Source of the DNA: Nocardioides bruguierae
GTDB lineage: Bacteria; Actinomycetota; Actinomycetes; Propionibacteriales; Nocardioidaceae
Direction: 5' to 3'
DNA length: 64,000 bases
Assembly (NCBI RefSeq): GCF_023656415.1
Contig: NZ_JAMOIL010000006.1
Location: 43,978-107,977 of the forward strand
The translations under genes and the position numbers were made by a program. The notes under the pieces are model-generated. The model ran no database searches, was not told the origin of the DNA, and saw nothing but the letters and a program-made list of their open reading frames with translations. Positions 35,649 through 45,383 of this stretch are shown one piece after another (the first letter of the stretch is position 1; each line of letters opens with the position of its first letter).

Positions 35649-35774
35649 CCTCCCTCCCCGGGTGCGTACCGGCGCAGGCAGCCCCGCTCACAGGCGGCCG
35701 ACAGCCCGCGATGGGCCACGGCACGAGGCTGCGGCGGAGCCTGGCCGGACCCACGAAGCCCCGCCGGAGGTCCC

Positions 35775-36410
35775 ATGCGCTCGCCGTTCCGCTCCCCGTC
35801 CCGCCCGACTCCCGCGCCGACGGGCGCCCACCCGGGCCCGCTCGCGGGCGCGGTGCGCCCGCCGTCGCCGGCGCTGCCCGTCGCGGTGGCGCTGCTGGTG
35901 CTCAGCACCGGCCTGGCGGCGACGGTCCTGCTGGGCATCGGCAACGCCCTGGTCGTGGCGGCGTTCCTCGCGCTGCTCGCCGTCGCGGCGCTGGCGGCGG
36001 CGGGCACGGCGCTGGCCCTGGTGCTGCGGCGGCGTCTCGCCGAGATGCGGCACCTGCCCGACCTCGGCCGGCACTTCGTCACCTCCCACGAGCACGGTCG
36101 GGTCACCGACATCTCCAGCGAGGGTGGCGGCATGACGTTGCACGTGGCGGCCGACGAGGTGCAGACGATGGTGATGGACGAGCAGGGCGCACCGGACCAC
36201 GTCTCCGGCGGTGGCGCGGGCACCTCGGCCTGGCGCATCCCCGCCCAGGCGCACCTGAGCCCCGAGCAGCGACGCGTGGTCCAGCAGCTCGTCGCGGACC
36301 GGGTGCCGGTGCGCGTGGTCAGCTCCGGCGTCGTCGGTCTCGGCGGGCCGGTTGCCCAGGGCTGGCGGCTGGAGGCCGGCAACGGGCTGGTGCTCTCCGG
36401 CCACGCCTGA
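35775..36410 (+). CDS. Hypothetical membrane protein
   Basis: The 211-residue protein has a Pro/Ser/Arg-rich N-terminus (1-30). Two adjacent transmembrane helices follow (about 35-55, PVAVALLVLSTGLAATVLLG, and about 60-80, VVAAFLALLAVAALAAAG), then a soluble domain to the end. The soluble part (RHFVTSHEHGRVTDISSEGG onward) shows no family I recognise. It may lie in the cytosol, given the basic residues after the second helix (LRRRLAEMRH). The ATG at 35775 follows a GGAGG site. Its stop abuts the stop of the RDD gene directly. Confidence 0.7.
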   Translation: MRSPFRSPSRPTPAPTGAHPGPLAGAVRPPSPALPVAVALLVLSTGLAATVLLGIGNALVVAAFLALLAVAALAAAGTALALVLRRRLAEMRHLPDLGRHFVTSHEHGRVTDISSEGGGMTLHVAADEVQTMVMDEQGAPDHVSGGGAGTSAWRIPAQAHLSPEQRRVVQQLVADRVPVRVVSSGVVGLGGPVAQGWRLEAGNGLVLSGHA

Positions 36411-37238
36411 TCAGCGCCCGACGAGCCTCCTGCGCAGGTCGGCGTCGCGGGCGAGGCGGGCACGGTCCCGCTCGCGCCGCACGGCCAGGACGCCGGCGAG
36501 GAAGTCCGCCGGCCGGGTGCCGGGCGGCGGCGCGGGCGAGACGTGCGGCGCGACCTGCGCGGCCAGCGCCGCGGTGACCCGGTCGAAGGAGGTGGGGTCC
36601 AGGTCGCGGCTGCGGGTCAGGACCTCGCGCACCGCCACCCCGAGGCCCACCGGCAGCGGGCCGACGTCGGCCGTCGTCGCCCAGCCGGCCAGCGCCGGGG
36701 GCAGGCCCGGTCCGCCGCGCCAGCGCAGAGGTACCCGGGTGCGCACGACGTAGGTGCCGGCCGCGAGGTCGCCCAGGCGCTTGCCCCGGGGGTGCAGCAG
36801 CACGGTCAGCAGCGCGAGCGCCCCGGAGGTCAGCCAGATCTCGACCACGCCCAGCAGGGCGCGGACGAACGCGTGCTGCGCGGTGATCGGGCCGCCGTCG
36901 TCCCGCACGACGCGCAGGCCCAGGGCGAACCGCCCGGGGGAGCGGCCGCCGCTGCCCGTCTCCCACAGCACCGGCCAGACCAGCAGCGAGGCGACCGTGG
37001 CGAGGATCGTGGCCGCGGTCTGGAGGGCCAGGTCGACGTCGGCGGTCGCCACGGTGGCGAGCAGCACCGCGCCCACCAGCACCAGCCCCGTCGCGGCCAC
37101 GTCGAGGAACCCCGAGAGCAGCCGCAGCCCGACGCCGGCGGCCGGCAGGTCGAGCGCCACGCCCTCACCGACCACCACGTCGTCGTCGGTGACGGTGGCG
37201 TGCTCGGGCGGCGGAGGCGGTGCGGCGGACGGAGTCAT
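36411..37238 (-). CDS. RDD-family membrane protein
   Basis: The 275-residue protein carries the RDD domain: LPAAGVGLRLLSGFLDVAA in the first helix, where the Arg and Asp of the name are present, then further hydrophobic segments and GGRSPGRFALGLRVVRDDG. A cytoplasmic tail of about 100 residues follows from about 175. RDD proteins are small membrane proteins of poorly known transport or stress function. In mycobacteria an RDD gene sits beside SpoIIM and moxR genes in the same way. The ATG at 37238 is preceded by TATGCT at 7 nt. Confidence 0.88.
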   Translation of the reverse strand: MTPSAAPPPPPEHATVTDDDVVVGEGVALDLPAAGVGLRLLSGFLDVAATGLVLVGAVLLATVATADVDLALQTAATILATVASLLVWPVLWETGSGGRSPGRFALGLRVVRDDGGPITAQHAFVRALLGVVEIWLTSGALALLTVLLHPRGKRLGDLAAGTYVVRTRVPLRWRGGPGLPPALAGWATTADVGPLPVGLGVAVREVLTRSRDLDPTSFDRVTAALAAQVAPHVSPAPPPGTRPADFLAGVLAVRRERDRARLARDADLRRRLVGR

Positions 37239-37245
37239 CGCCGCG

Positions 37246-37255
37246 AGCATAGGCT
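37246..37255. promoter_or_regulatory. Overlapping divergent -10 boxes between RDD and SpoIIM genes
   Basis: The minus-strand TATGCT (37246-37251) and the plus-strand TAGGCT (37250-37255) share two bases. Each lies exactly 7 nt from the ATG of its gene, within a 24-nt gap. No ribosome binding site exists on either side. Confidence 0.55.
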
Positions 37256-37262
37256 GGTGCGC

Positions 37263-38258
37263 ATGGACCTGGACGCCTACGCCGAGGCGCACGCGGAGGA
37301 GTGGCGCCGGCTCGCGGAGCTGGTCGGGCGCCGCCGCCTCGACGGGCGCGAGGCGGACGAGCTCCTGGACCTGTACCAGCGCGTGGCCACGCACCTCTCG
37401 GTGCTGCGCACGAGCGCGCCCGACCCCCACCTGGTCGCCCACCTCTCGGCCCTGCTCGGGCGGGCGCGGGGGCGCGCGGTCGGCACCAGGGTGGGCACGT
37501 GGGCCGGCGTCGCCACCTTCTGGACCGCGCGCTTCCCGGCGGCGCTGTGGCGGCTGCGCTGGTGGTGGGTCGGGACGGCGGCGGCCAACGTCGCCGTCAC
37601 CGCCGTGATGATCCTCTGGCTGCTGGCGCACCCCAGCGTGGAGCAGCAGCTGCTGACCCCGGCCGAGGTCGACCAGCTCGTCGAGACCGACTTCGCCGGG
37701 TACTACAGCGAGTACGCCGCCTCCCACTTCGCGTTCCAGGTGTGGGTCAACAACGCCTGGGTCAGCGCGCTGTGCCTGGCGCTCGGCGTGCTCGGGCTGC
37801 CGGTGGTCTACGTGCTGTTCCAGAACGTCGCGAACCTCGCGGTGATCGGCTCGATCATGCACCGGCACGACGCGGCAGCGGAGTTCTGGGGGCTGCTGCT
37901 GCCCCACGGCCTGCTGGAGCTGACCGCCGTGTTCGTGGCCGGTGGGGTGGGCCTGCGGCTGTGCTGGGCCTGGATCGACCCGGGCCCGCGCCCGCGCAGC
38001 CAGGCGCTGGCCGAGGCGGGCCGCACCGCCGGCACCGTCGCGCTCGGGCTGGTGGGCGTCCTCGCGGTCTCCGGCCTGATCGAGGGCTTCGTGACGCCGT
38101 CGGGGCTGCCGACGTGGGCCCGCCTGGCGATCGGGGTCCTGGCCGAGGTGGCCTTCGTGCTCTACGTGGTGGTCCCCGGCCGCGCCGCGCACGCGCGCGG
38201 CGTGACCGGGGACCTGGACGCGACCCTGCTGGAGGACCGCGTGGCCGTCCGCGGCTGA
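37263..38258 (+). CDS. SpoIIM-like (stage II sporulation protein M) membrane protein
   Basis: The 331-residue protein has a helical cytoplasmic N-terminus (1-95, beginning MDLDAYAEAHAEEWRRLAEL). About five transmembrane segments follow. The conserved SpoIIM centre is VWVNNAWVSALCLALGV, then FQNVANLAVIGSIM, then LLPHGLLELTAVFVAGG. In sporulating firmicutes SpoIIM is part of a peptidoglycan-degrading machine. In actinobacteria it is a constant neighbour of moxR-DUF58 and RDD genes with an unknown role, possibly cell envelope stress. It is divergent from the RDD gene and converges with the inserted monooxygenase gene. Confidence 0.88.
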   Translation: MDLDAYAEAHAEEWRRLAELVGRRRLDGREADELLDLYQRVATHLSVLRTSAPDPHLVAHLSALLGRARGRAVGTRVGTWAGVATFWTARFPAALWRLRWWWVGTAAANVAVTAVMILWLLAHPSVEQQLLTPAEVDQLVETDFAGYYSEYAASHFAFQVWVNNAWVSALCLALGVLGLPVVYVLFQNVANLAVIGSIMHRHDAAAEFWGLLLPHGLLELTAVFVAGGVGLRLCWAWIDPGPRPRSQALAEAGRTAGTVALGLVGVLAVSGLIEGFVTPSGLPTWARLAIGVLAEVAFVLYVVVPGRAAHARGVTGDLDATLLEDRVAVRG

Positions 38259-38290
38259 GCCTGTCGGAGGTGAGGCTGAGCCGGTGAGGA

Positions 38291-39598
38291 TCAGAAGGCC
38301 AGCAGGTTCTCGCGGAAGGTCGGGTGCTCGTAGCGGGTGCGGATGAGGCCGCGCTCCTGCAGGGCCGGGCACAGGCCGTCGGTGATCTCGATGATGTGCT
38401 TGCGGGTCACCGGCTTGTAGATGAGGAAGCCGTCGCCGCCGGCGGCGTCCATCGCCTCACCCATCTGCTCCGCCACCGTGTCGTAGGAGCCGACGAAGTC
38501 CATGCCGTAGTTGAACGGGCCGGTCACCAGGTCGCGCAGGGTCATGTCCTCGCTGTTCTCCAGCCAGGCCTTGGCGGTGGTGGTCTCGCCGGTGCCGATC
38601 TCCTGCGGCACCGGGCCGTCGAGGTCGAACTTCCCGTAGTCGATGGTGCCGCCGGAGGCGTAGCTCATCGCCCACAGGCGCATGTCGATCGCCGACTGGT
38701 CGTGCCGCGCGGCCTCGGCCCGGCGCTGGAGCTCCCGGGCGTCCTCGTCGGTCTCGGCGACCACCGGGATGGTCATGAACAGGATCTTGAGGTCGCCCGG
38801 CTTGCGGCCGTGGGCGATCAGCCGGGCGTCCATGTCCTGGCGCAGGGCCCGCATCTCGTCGGGGTTCTTGCACAGCGCCAGCATGCAGTCCGCGTGCGCG
38901 GCGGCGAGCTCGCGACCGGGGGTGGAGTTGCCGGCCTGCGCCACGACGGGACGACGCTGCGGCCCGGGCATCGTGTTCAGCGGGCCGCGGACCTTGAAGT
39001 ACGTGCCCTCGAAGTCGATCGTGTGGACCTTCGTGTGGTCCGCGAAGCGCGGCTCGGTCTTGTCCATCAGCACCGCGTCCGGGTCCCACGACTCCCACAG
39101 CGCGGAGACGACGTCCATCCACTCATTCGCCATCGCGTAGCGCTCCGCGTGGGCCAGGTGCTGGTCGTAGCCGAAGTTCTGCGCCACCCGGTGCGAGACC
39201 GAGGTGACGACGTTGATGCCCGAACGGCCCTTCGTCACGTGGTCCATCGAGACCGCCTGCCGGGCGGCCAGGTAGGGCGGGTACTGGATCGTGGAGACCG
39301 TGCCGACGAGGCCGAGGTGCTTGGTCGCCTGCGCCATCAGCGGCATGTAGAGCATGGGGTCGTTCTTCGGCACCATCTCGCCGTACTTCAGGCTCATCTC
39401 CATCGAGCCGCCGTAGGTGTCCTCCACCATCGCGGTGTCCTCGATGAACATGAGGTCGAAGCCGCCGCGCTCCAGCGACGTCGCCAGGTCCACGTAGATG
39501 TCGGGCTTCATCCAGTCGGTCGCGTTCGTGGACGACCACGGACCCCACCACTGGTGGATGCCGGTGCTGTCGCCGAGGAACCATCCCAGGTGGAACAT
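38291..39598 (-). CDS. LLM-class FMN-dependent monooxygenase, NtaA/SnaA/DszA type
   Basis: The 435-residue protein belongs to the bacterial luciferase-like group that oxidises substrates with FMNH2 from a separate reductase. Typical segments are MFHLGWFLGDSTGIHQWWG, then FIEDTAMVEDTYGG, then GLVGTVSTIQYPPYLAARQ, then GRSGINVVTSVSH and VVAQAGNSTPGRELAA. Family substrates include nitrilotriacetate, dimethyl sulfide and dibenzothiophene sulfone; this one is undetermined. It starts with ATG at 39598 behind a GGAGG site, unlike its leaderless neighbours. No flavin reductase or ABC importer is adjacent. It sits inside the moxR-SpoIIM cluster, which suggests an insertion. Confidence 0.88.
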   Translation of the reverse strand: MFHLGWFLGDSTGIHQWWGPWSSTNATDWMKPDIYVDLATSLERGGFDLMFIEDTAMVEDTYGGSMEMSLKYGEMVPKNDPMLYMPLMAQATKHLGLVGTVSTIQYPPYLAARQAVSMDHVTKGRSGINVVTSVSHRVAQNFGYDQHLAHAERYAMANEWMDVVSALWESWDPDAVLMDKTEPRFADHTKVHTIDFEGTYFKVRGPLNTMPGPQRRPVVAQAGNSTPGRELAAAHADCMLALCKNPDEMRALRQDMDARLIAHGRKPGDLKILFMTIPVVAETDEDARELQRRAEAARHDQSAIDMRLWAMSYASGGTIDYGKFDLDGPVPQEIGTGETTTAKAWLENSEDMTLRDLVTGPFNYGMDFVGSYDTVAEQMGEAMDAAGGDGFLIYKPVTRKHIIEITDGLCPALQERGLIRTRYEHPTFRENLLAF

Positions 39599-39845
39599 GC
39601 GTGCCTCCGTCTCGGCGCCGGGCGGTTCCCGGCGGTGCGCGAGACGCTGGCAGCCCGGTGTGAGGGCCCCGTTGCGCCGAGGCAGCGCGGGTGTTGCGCC
39701 GTTCGGCACCCGTTCCTGCCCGGTCCCCGAGGGCGCGGGGTGGCGAGATCCGCCGCAGGACGTGGGTCACGTGCCCTGCTCGCGGACGCCGGGGTGGCAC
39801 CCGGCGCAGCACGGGGCAGCACGGGGGAGCACGGGGAGCGCGGCC

Positions 39846-41132
39846 TCAGAGGCGGCCGGCCGCCTTGAGCGCCAGGTACCGGTCGGCCAGGGCCGGGGCG
39901 AGGTGGTCGGCGTCGGCGTCCAGGACGTCGACGCCCAGCCGCTCCAGCAGCGAAGCGGTGGCCGCGCGCCGGGCGAGGGTCTGCTCCGCCGCCGCGGCGC
40001 CGTAGACGGCCGCGGCGTCGTCGCGGCGCGTGCGCAGCGCGGCCAGCTCCGGGTCGCGCACGGACGCGAGGAGGACCCGGTGGTGGGCGGTGAGGGCCGG
40101 GAGCACGGGCAGCAGCGACTCCTCCACGGCCGCGGGCTCCAACGGGGTCAGCAGCACCACCAGCGCCCGGTGCCGTCCGAGGGCCTGGACGGCCGAGGCC
40201 AGTCCCGACCAGTCGGCCTCGGCCAGCACGGGCTCCAGGTCGGCCATCGACTCGGACAGCGCGCCGACGACCGCGGTGCCACCGGCCCGGGTGCGGGCGC
40301 GCACCCGCCGGTCGCCGGCCACCAGGTCCACGCGGTCGCCGGCGCGGCCGGCGAGGGCGCCCAGGAGCAGGGCGGCGTCCATGGCGGCGTCGAGCCGCGG
40401 CACGTCGCCGACGCGGGCGGCCGAGGTGCGGGAGGTGTCGAGCACGAGGACGACGCGGCGGTCCCGCTCGGGCTGCCAGGTGCGCACGACCACCGAGCGG
40501 TTGCGCGCGCTCGCCCGCCAGTCGATCGAGCGGACGTCGTCGCCGCGCACGTACTCGCGCAGCGAGTCGAACTCCGTGCCCTGCCCGCGCACCCGCACCG
40601 CCGAGCGGCCGTCCAGGTCCCGCAGCCGGGCCAGGCGCGAGGGCAGGTGCCGTCGCGAGCCGAAGGCCGGCAGCGCCCGCACCGACCCCGCCAGGGTCGC
40701 GGTGCGCTGCCGCGCCGCCAGGCCCAGCGGGCCGGCCGAGCGCACGGTGAGCCCGACCGCGCGCCGGTCGCCGCGGCGGGTGGGGCGCAGCGCCGTCGTC
40801 AGCACGGTGCTCTCGTGCGGGCCGAGCCGCACGCGGTGCCGGTCCTGGCCGGCCCCGGCCGAGGGCTGCCAGCCGTCACGCACCAGGAGCCGCACGCGGC
40901 GGGGCCCGGCGGACAGCCGCACCCGCGTCTCGCCCGCCTCGCCCAGCCGCACCCGACCCGGTCGGTCGCGCTCGAGCCGCAGCGTCCGTGGCGAGGGGGC
41001 CAGCGCGACGTCGAGCAGGACCAGCGCGCCCACCACGGTCAGCCACAGCCAGACGGTGGACGGCTCCGGGCGCACCAGCACCGCCACCAGCCCGAGGGCC
41101 AGCAGCAGCGGGGTGCGTCCGGTGATCGCCAT
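39846..41132 (-). CDS. DUF58 domain-containing protein
   Basis: The 428-residue protein has two N-terminal membrane helices (about 8-40). A beta-rich region follows, then the DUF58 block SVRALPAFGSRRHLPSRLAR with GTEFDSLREYVRGDDVRSIDW. A von Willebrand A-like domain follows (VVLVLDTSRTSAARVG, a MIDAS-like DTS). DUF58 proteins partner with MoxR ATPases, which may use them as chaperone targets or adaptors. The ATG at 41132 is 8 nt after the MoxR stop, so the two are in one operon. It ends 247 nt before the monooxygenase gene; that gap shows no clear signal beyond the monooxygenase ribosome binding site. Confidence 0.9.
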   Translation of the reverse strand: MAITGRTPLLLALGLVAVLVRPEPSTVWLWLTVVGALVLLDVALAPSPRTLRLERDRPGRVRLGEAGETRVRLSAGPRRVRLLVRDGWQPSAGAGQDRHRVRLGPHESTVLTTALRPTRRGDRRAVGLTVRSAGPLGLAARQRTATLAGSVRALPAFGSRRHLPSRLARLRDLDGRSAVRVRGQGTEFDSLREYVRGDDVRSIDWRASARNRSVVVRTWQPERDRRVVLVLDTSRTSAARVGDVPRLDAAMDAALLLGALAGRAGDRVDLVAGDRRVRARTRAGGTAVVGALSESMADLEPVLAEADWSGLASAVQALGRHRALVVLLTPLEPAAVEESLLPVLPALTAHHRVLLASVRDPELAALRTRRDDAAAVYGAAAAEQTLARRAATASLLERLGVDVLDADADHLAPALADRYLALKAAGRL

Positions 41133-41140
41133 GCGCGTGC

Positions 41141-42117
<977 letters not shown>

Positions 42118-42121
<4 letters not shown>

Positions 42122-43293
42122 CGGGGGTCCCTCTCGTCGGTCGGGGGCGTGGTGGTCGGTGTCGTCGTGGCCGGCGCCGGCACGCCGGCGTCGTGCTCGA
42201 GGCGGTCGAGGTCGGTGGCGAGCCGGGTCAGGGCGCGGTCGTCGTCGACCGGGCGTGCCCCGGCCGCAGGCTCGGGGGCGAGGAGGGCGCGGACCTCGGC
42301 CTCGTCCCGACCGGCGGCGGAGGCGACGGCGAGGACGAGGGGCTCGCCCGCGGCCGGCCCGGGAGGGACGCCGAGGTGGTCGGCCAGCCTGCCGCGGCTG
42401 CCCGCGCGCAGGGCCGCGGCCGCGTGGGGCGCGTCGCCGGCCCGGTGGTAGAGGCGTCCGCGGGCCAGCGTGGTCTCGGAGGAGCGCACGACCACGGGCA
42501 GCGGCTCGCTCACCAGCGGACCGAGGCGGCGCCCGCGCCACACGGCCACGGCGACCACGACGAGGAGCGTCAGCCACAGCCCGGGTGCCAGGGCGTCCGG
42601 CAGCTCGGCCAGGGCGCCGGCCTCCGAGGGCAGCGCGTCGGCCGGGTCCGGCACGTACCAGACGAGCCGGTCCCGGGCCCCGAGCAGCCGCAGGGCGACG
42701 GCGGCGTTGTCGGCGTCGAGCACCTGGTCGTTGCGCAGCACGCCGGTGGCACCGAGGAGGGTGGCCTCGCTCGTCCGCGTCACGAGGGCCCGACCGCGGC
42801 CGAAGCAGCCGGGCGCGTCGTAGGCGTAGGCGTCGGTGGAGGAGACCACGAGCCCGTCGAGCGCACCGGCGAGGACGGGGTCGTCGCACCGGGCGGGCAC
42901 GTCGCGACGCTCGCCGACGGAGCGCGCGGCGACGTCGAGCCCGAGGGCGGAGACGGTGAGCGGCCCGGCGCCGGCCACCACCAGCTCGCCCTCGCCGGCC
43001 GAGGAGAGCAGGGCGGCCGCCGTGCTCGGGCTGAGCGCCCACGACGAGGTGACCAGCACCGTGGCCGGCCCGCCGCCGGACAGGGCCCCCTCGAGCGCGT
43101 CGGCGCCGCGGGCCACGTCGACCTCGACGCCCTGGGCGGCCAGCACCCGGGCGAGGGCCCGTGCCCCGTCAGGGGCGGGGTTCTCGGGGTCCAGGGCCGC
43201 GCTGGGCGTCGGCGCCGGCACCAGGGCCACGGTGAGGGCGACGAGCCCCGCCACCACGGCGAGGAGGACGAGCAGCGGCCGGGCCCGCCTCAT
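42118..43293 (-). CDS. DUF4350 domain-containing membrane protein
   Basis: The 391-residue protein has an N-terminal helix (about 5-28, PLLVLLAVVAGLVALTVALV). An extracytoplasmic DUF4350 domain with a GATase-like fold follows (about 30-235: ATVLVTSSWALSPSTAAALL and YAYDAPGCFGRG). A second helix (about 240-262, LWLTLLVVVAVAVW) and a cytoplasmic helical tail complete it. The tail ends in Thr/Pro-rich sequence. It overlaps both neighbours by 4 nt (ATGA), which indicates tight translational coupling with DUF4129 and MoxR. Confidence 0.88.
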
Positions 43294-43985
43294 GCGTCGC
43301 TTCCGGACGACCGCGCCGGGGCGTGGTCGAGGTCGTGCTCGAGGTCGAGCACCGCCGAGGCCGTCGTGAGGTCGGGGGCCCGGTGCCCGTAGAGCGCGGC
43401 GTCGAAGGCGGCCGCCGCGGCGAGGAGGTCGCCGGCGTGCTCCGGGTGGACCCGGCCCAGGCGCCGCGCGACCCCGCCCGCGGTGGTGCCGGGCGCGTCC
43501 TCCAGGTGGCCGCGCTCCACCTGCCGCACGGCCAGGGCGCGATAGCCGTCGAGCAGCGCCGTCGTCGCGTCGCCCGCCTCGAGGGCGGCGCGGGCCCGGG
43601 ACCGCAGCGTCGCAGCGCTCAGCGTGCCGGCGCCCAGGAGGTCGCCCGCTCCGTCGCGGCGGGCCCGCGCACCGTGCCGCAGCCGGGACGCCAGCAGACC
43701 CACCCCGACGCCCAGCACCGCCAGCACCAGCAGCGTCAGCACGGTCGGCAGCGGCCCCAGGTCGAGGCCGGACGCCCCCGGTGCCCCGTCCAGCAGGCCG
43801 CCGAGCCAGTCGAGGAACCGCCCCCACCAGTCGGTGTCGGTGTAGGCCGGGTCCGTCAACTCCTCGCGCAGCAGGCCGCGCGCCTCGTCCGGCGACGGCG
43901 TCAGCGGCGGGGCCGGCGGCGAGATCAGCGCGCGAGTCAGCGGGGAGGCAGCGAGCAGCGGCGAGGCCACGGGGAGCAGGAGCAC
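43290..43985 (-). CDS. DUF4129 domain-containing protein
   Basis: The 231-residue protein begins with a short hydrophobic segment, then an extracytoplasmic stretch with paired tryptophans (DTDWWGRFLDWLGGL). A transmembrane helix (about 82-102, LPTVLTLLVLAVLGVGVGLL) and a cytoplasmic DUF4129 domain follow (LDGYRALAVRQVERGHLED, then GGVARRLGRVHPE). DUF4129 proteins are regular members of moxR operons, with unknown biochemical role. GTG at 43985 is the likely start. It overlaps DUF4350 by ATGA and follows the membrane protein gene by 10 nt. Confidence 0.88.
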   Translation of the reverse strand: MLLLPVASPLLAASPLTRALISPPAPPLTPSPDEARGLLREELTDPAYTDTDWWGRFLDWLGGLLDGAPGASGLDLGPLPTVLTLLVLAVLGVGVGLLASRLRHGARARRDGAGDLLGAGTLSAATLRSRARAALEAGDATTALLDGYRALAVRQVERGHLEDAPGTTAGGVARRLGRVHPEHAGDLLAAAAAFDAALYGHRAPDLTTASAVLDLEHDLDHAPARSSGSDA

Positions 43986-43995
43986 GGTCGGGCGG

Positions 43996-45180
43996 TCACC
44001 AGCTCGGTGGCGCGGACGGCGGCGGCCCCGGTGCGGCTCCGGGCGGGCCGGCCTGGCCGGGTGCGACGCCGGCCGTCGGCACCGGTCCCGTGAGCCCGGC
44101 GCGCTGGAGCAGCTCGAGGTCCCAGCCGTCGCGTCGGATGCGCAGGTCCACGTACTGCAGCGTGGTGGCGGCGGCCTGGAAGGGCACCGACAGCGTCCCG
44201 GCGACCACCTGGCTCAGCACCTGGCCGAGCACCAGCAGGAGCATCGTCCAGCGGGGGTCGAGCAGGTAGGTCAGCAGCTCGAGCACCAGGGTGACGGGGA
44301 AGGACACCACCGAGGCCACGACCGAGGTGATGAGGCCGACGAGGATCGCGATGCCCAGCGTGCGCCAGAAGGCTCCCCGGGTCAGGGACCACGCGCGACC
44401 CAGGGCGGAGAGCACGCCCCGGCGCTCCAGGACCAGCGCGGGCACGGCGACGAGGGCCAGCCTGACCCAGGCGAAGACCGACGCCACCGCCCACAGCACG
44501 AAGCCCAGCAGGCCCCACAGCAGGGCGGGGACGAGCGGGTCGTCGGCGAGCGCCACCACCAGCAGCAACGGCCCGAGCCAGACGAGGGCGAGCAGCAGGC
44601 TGCCGAGGCCCAGCAACAGGCTGAGGCCGACCAGCCGCAGGCGGGTGCCGGCGGTGCCGGCCCAGGCCTGGGCCAGGGACGTGCGGACACCCAGCAGCCC
44701 CCGCTCGACGGCCACGGCGACCATCCCCTGCACCAGCAGGTAGCCGACCCACATCACCAGGAACCCGAAGCCGGCGCTGAGCCCGACGGCCGCCCACGCC
44801 TCCCACCGGACGTCGCCGAACGGGTCGGTGCCGGAGGCCGCGGTGTCGAGCGCGATCAGGTCCAGGGAGCCGTCCCCGGAGACCAGGGCGGTGACCAGCA
44901 CGGGCACCAGGCCGGCGAGCACGCTGGCCAGCGCCGCCGAGCCGAGGGCGGCGGCGGGGCTCAGCCGGAGCAGCTTGAAGGCACCGCCGAGGACGTCGCC
45001 CAGCCCGAACGGTGCCAGGGGGACGATGCCGGGCCGGTGGACGGCGGGCAGCCACTGCCGCGGGGGCGGGCCTGCCGGCTGTCCCCAGCCGGGCGGGGGA
45101 GGACCGGGGGCGGGCGGGGTCGTGCCCGGCTCCCGGGGATCGCCGGGAGGCGGGTAGCCTGGGGGGACGTCGGCAGGCAT
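43996..45180 (-). CDS. Multi-pass membrane protein (glycerophosphodiester phosphodiesterase membrane-domain-like)
   Basis: The 394-residue protein has a Pro/Gly-rich cytoplasmic N-terminus (1-45). About six to seven hydrophobic segments follow, often paired with amphipathic helices. Examples are LGSAALASVLAGLVPVLVTA, then LVGLSLLLGLGSLLLALVWL. A Pro/Ala-rich tail closes the protein. The middle resembles the membrane domain seen in some glycerophosphodiester phosphodiesterases, but no catalytic domain is present. It is the first gene of the minus-strand operon leading to DUF4129, DUF4350, MoxR and DUF58. The ATG at 45180 has a GGAG site. Confidence 0.75.
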   Translation of the reverse strand: MPADVPPGYPPPGDPREPGTTPPAPGPPPPGWGQPAGPPPRQWLPAVHRPGIVPLAPFGLGDVLGGAFKLLRLSPAAALGSAALASVLAGLVPVLVTALVSGDGSLDLIALDTAASGTDPFGDVRWEAWAAVGLSAGFGFLVMWVGYLLVQGMVAVAVERGLLGVRTSLAQAWAGTAGTRLRLVGLSLLLGLGSLLLALVWLGPLLLVVALADDPLVPALLWGLLGFVLWAVASVFAWVRLALVAVPALVLERRGVLSALGRAWSLTRGAFWRTLGIAILVGLITSVVASVVSFPVTLVLELLTYLLDPRWTMLLLVLGQVLSQVVAGTLSVPFQAAATTLQYVDLRIRRDGWDLELLQRAGLTGPVPTAGVAPGQAGPPGAAPGPPPSAPPSW

Positions 45181-45348
45181 GGGTCTCCGTGCTCGCTCGG
45201 CAGCTGGGGCAGGTCCCGCGGCTCGCAGGACCTCGCGCGGTGCGCGGGGACATCCTGACAGAGCGCACCGTCAGGGGTCCGCCGCAGGCCCGTCGCGGGG
45301 CTCCGCCGCCCCCGACGACGCGCCCGGGACCGGGGGTGCCCGACGAAT

Positions 45349-45377
45349 TTGTCGCAGCGGGGTACGTCTGCCAAGAT
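45349..45377 (+). promoter_or_regulatory. Probable promoter of the S10 operon
   Basis: TTGTCG (45349-45354) and CAAGAT (45372-45377) are separated by 17 nt. Transcription would start near 45384, about 335 nt before rpsJ. A TTGACT at 45418 lacks a matching -10 box. Confidence 0.5.
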
Positions 45378-45383
45378 AGCTGA

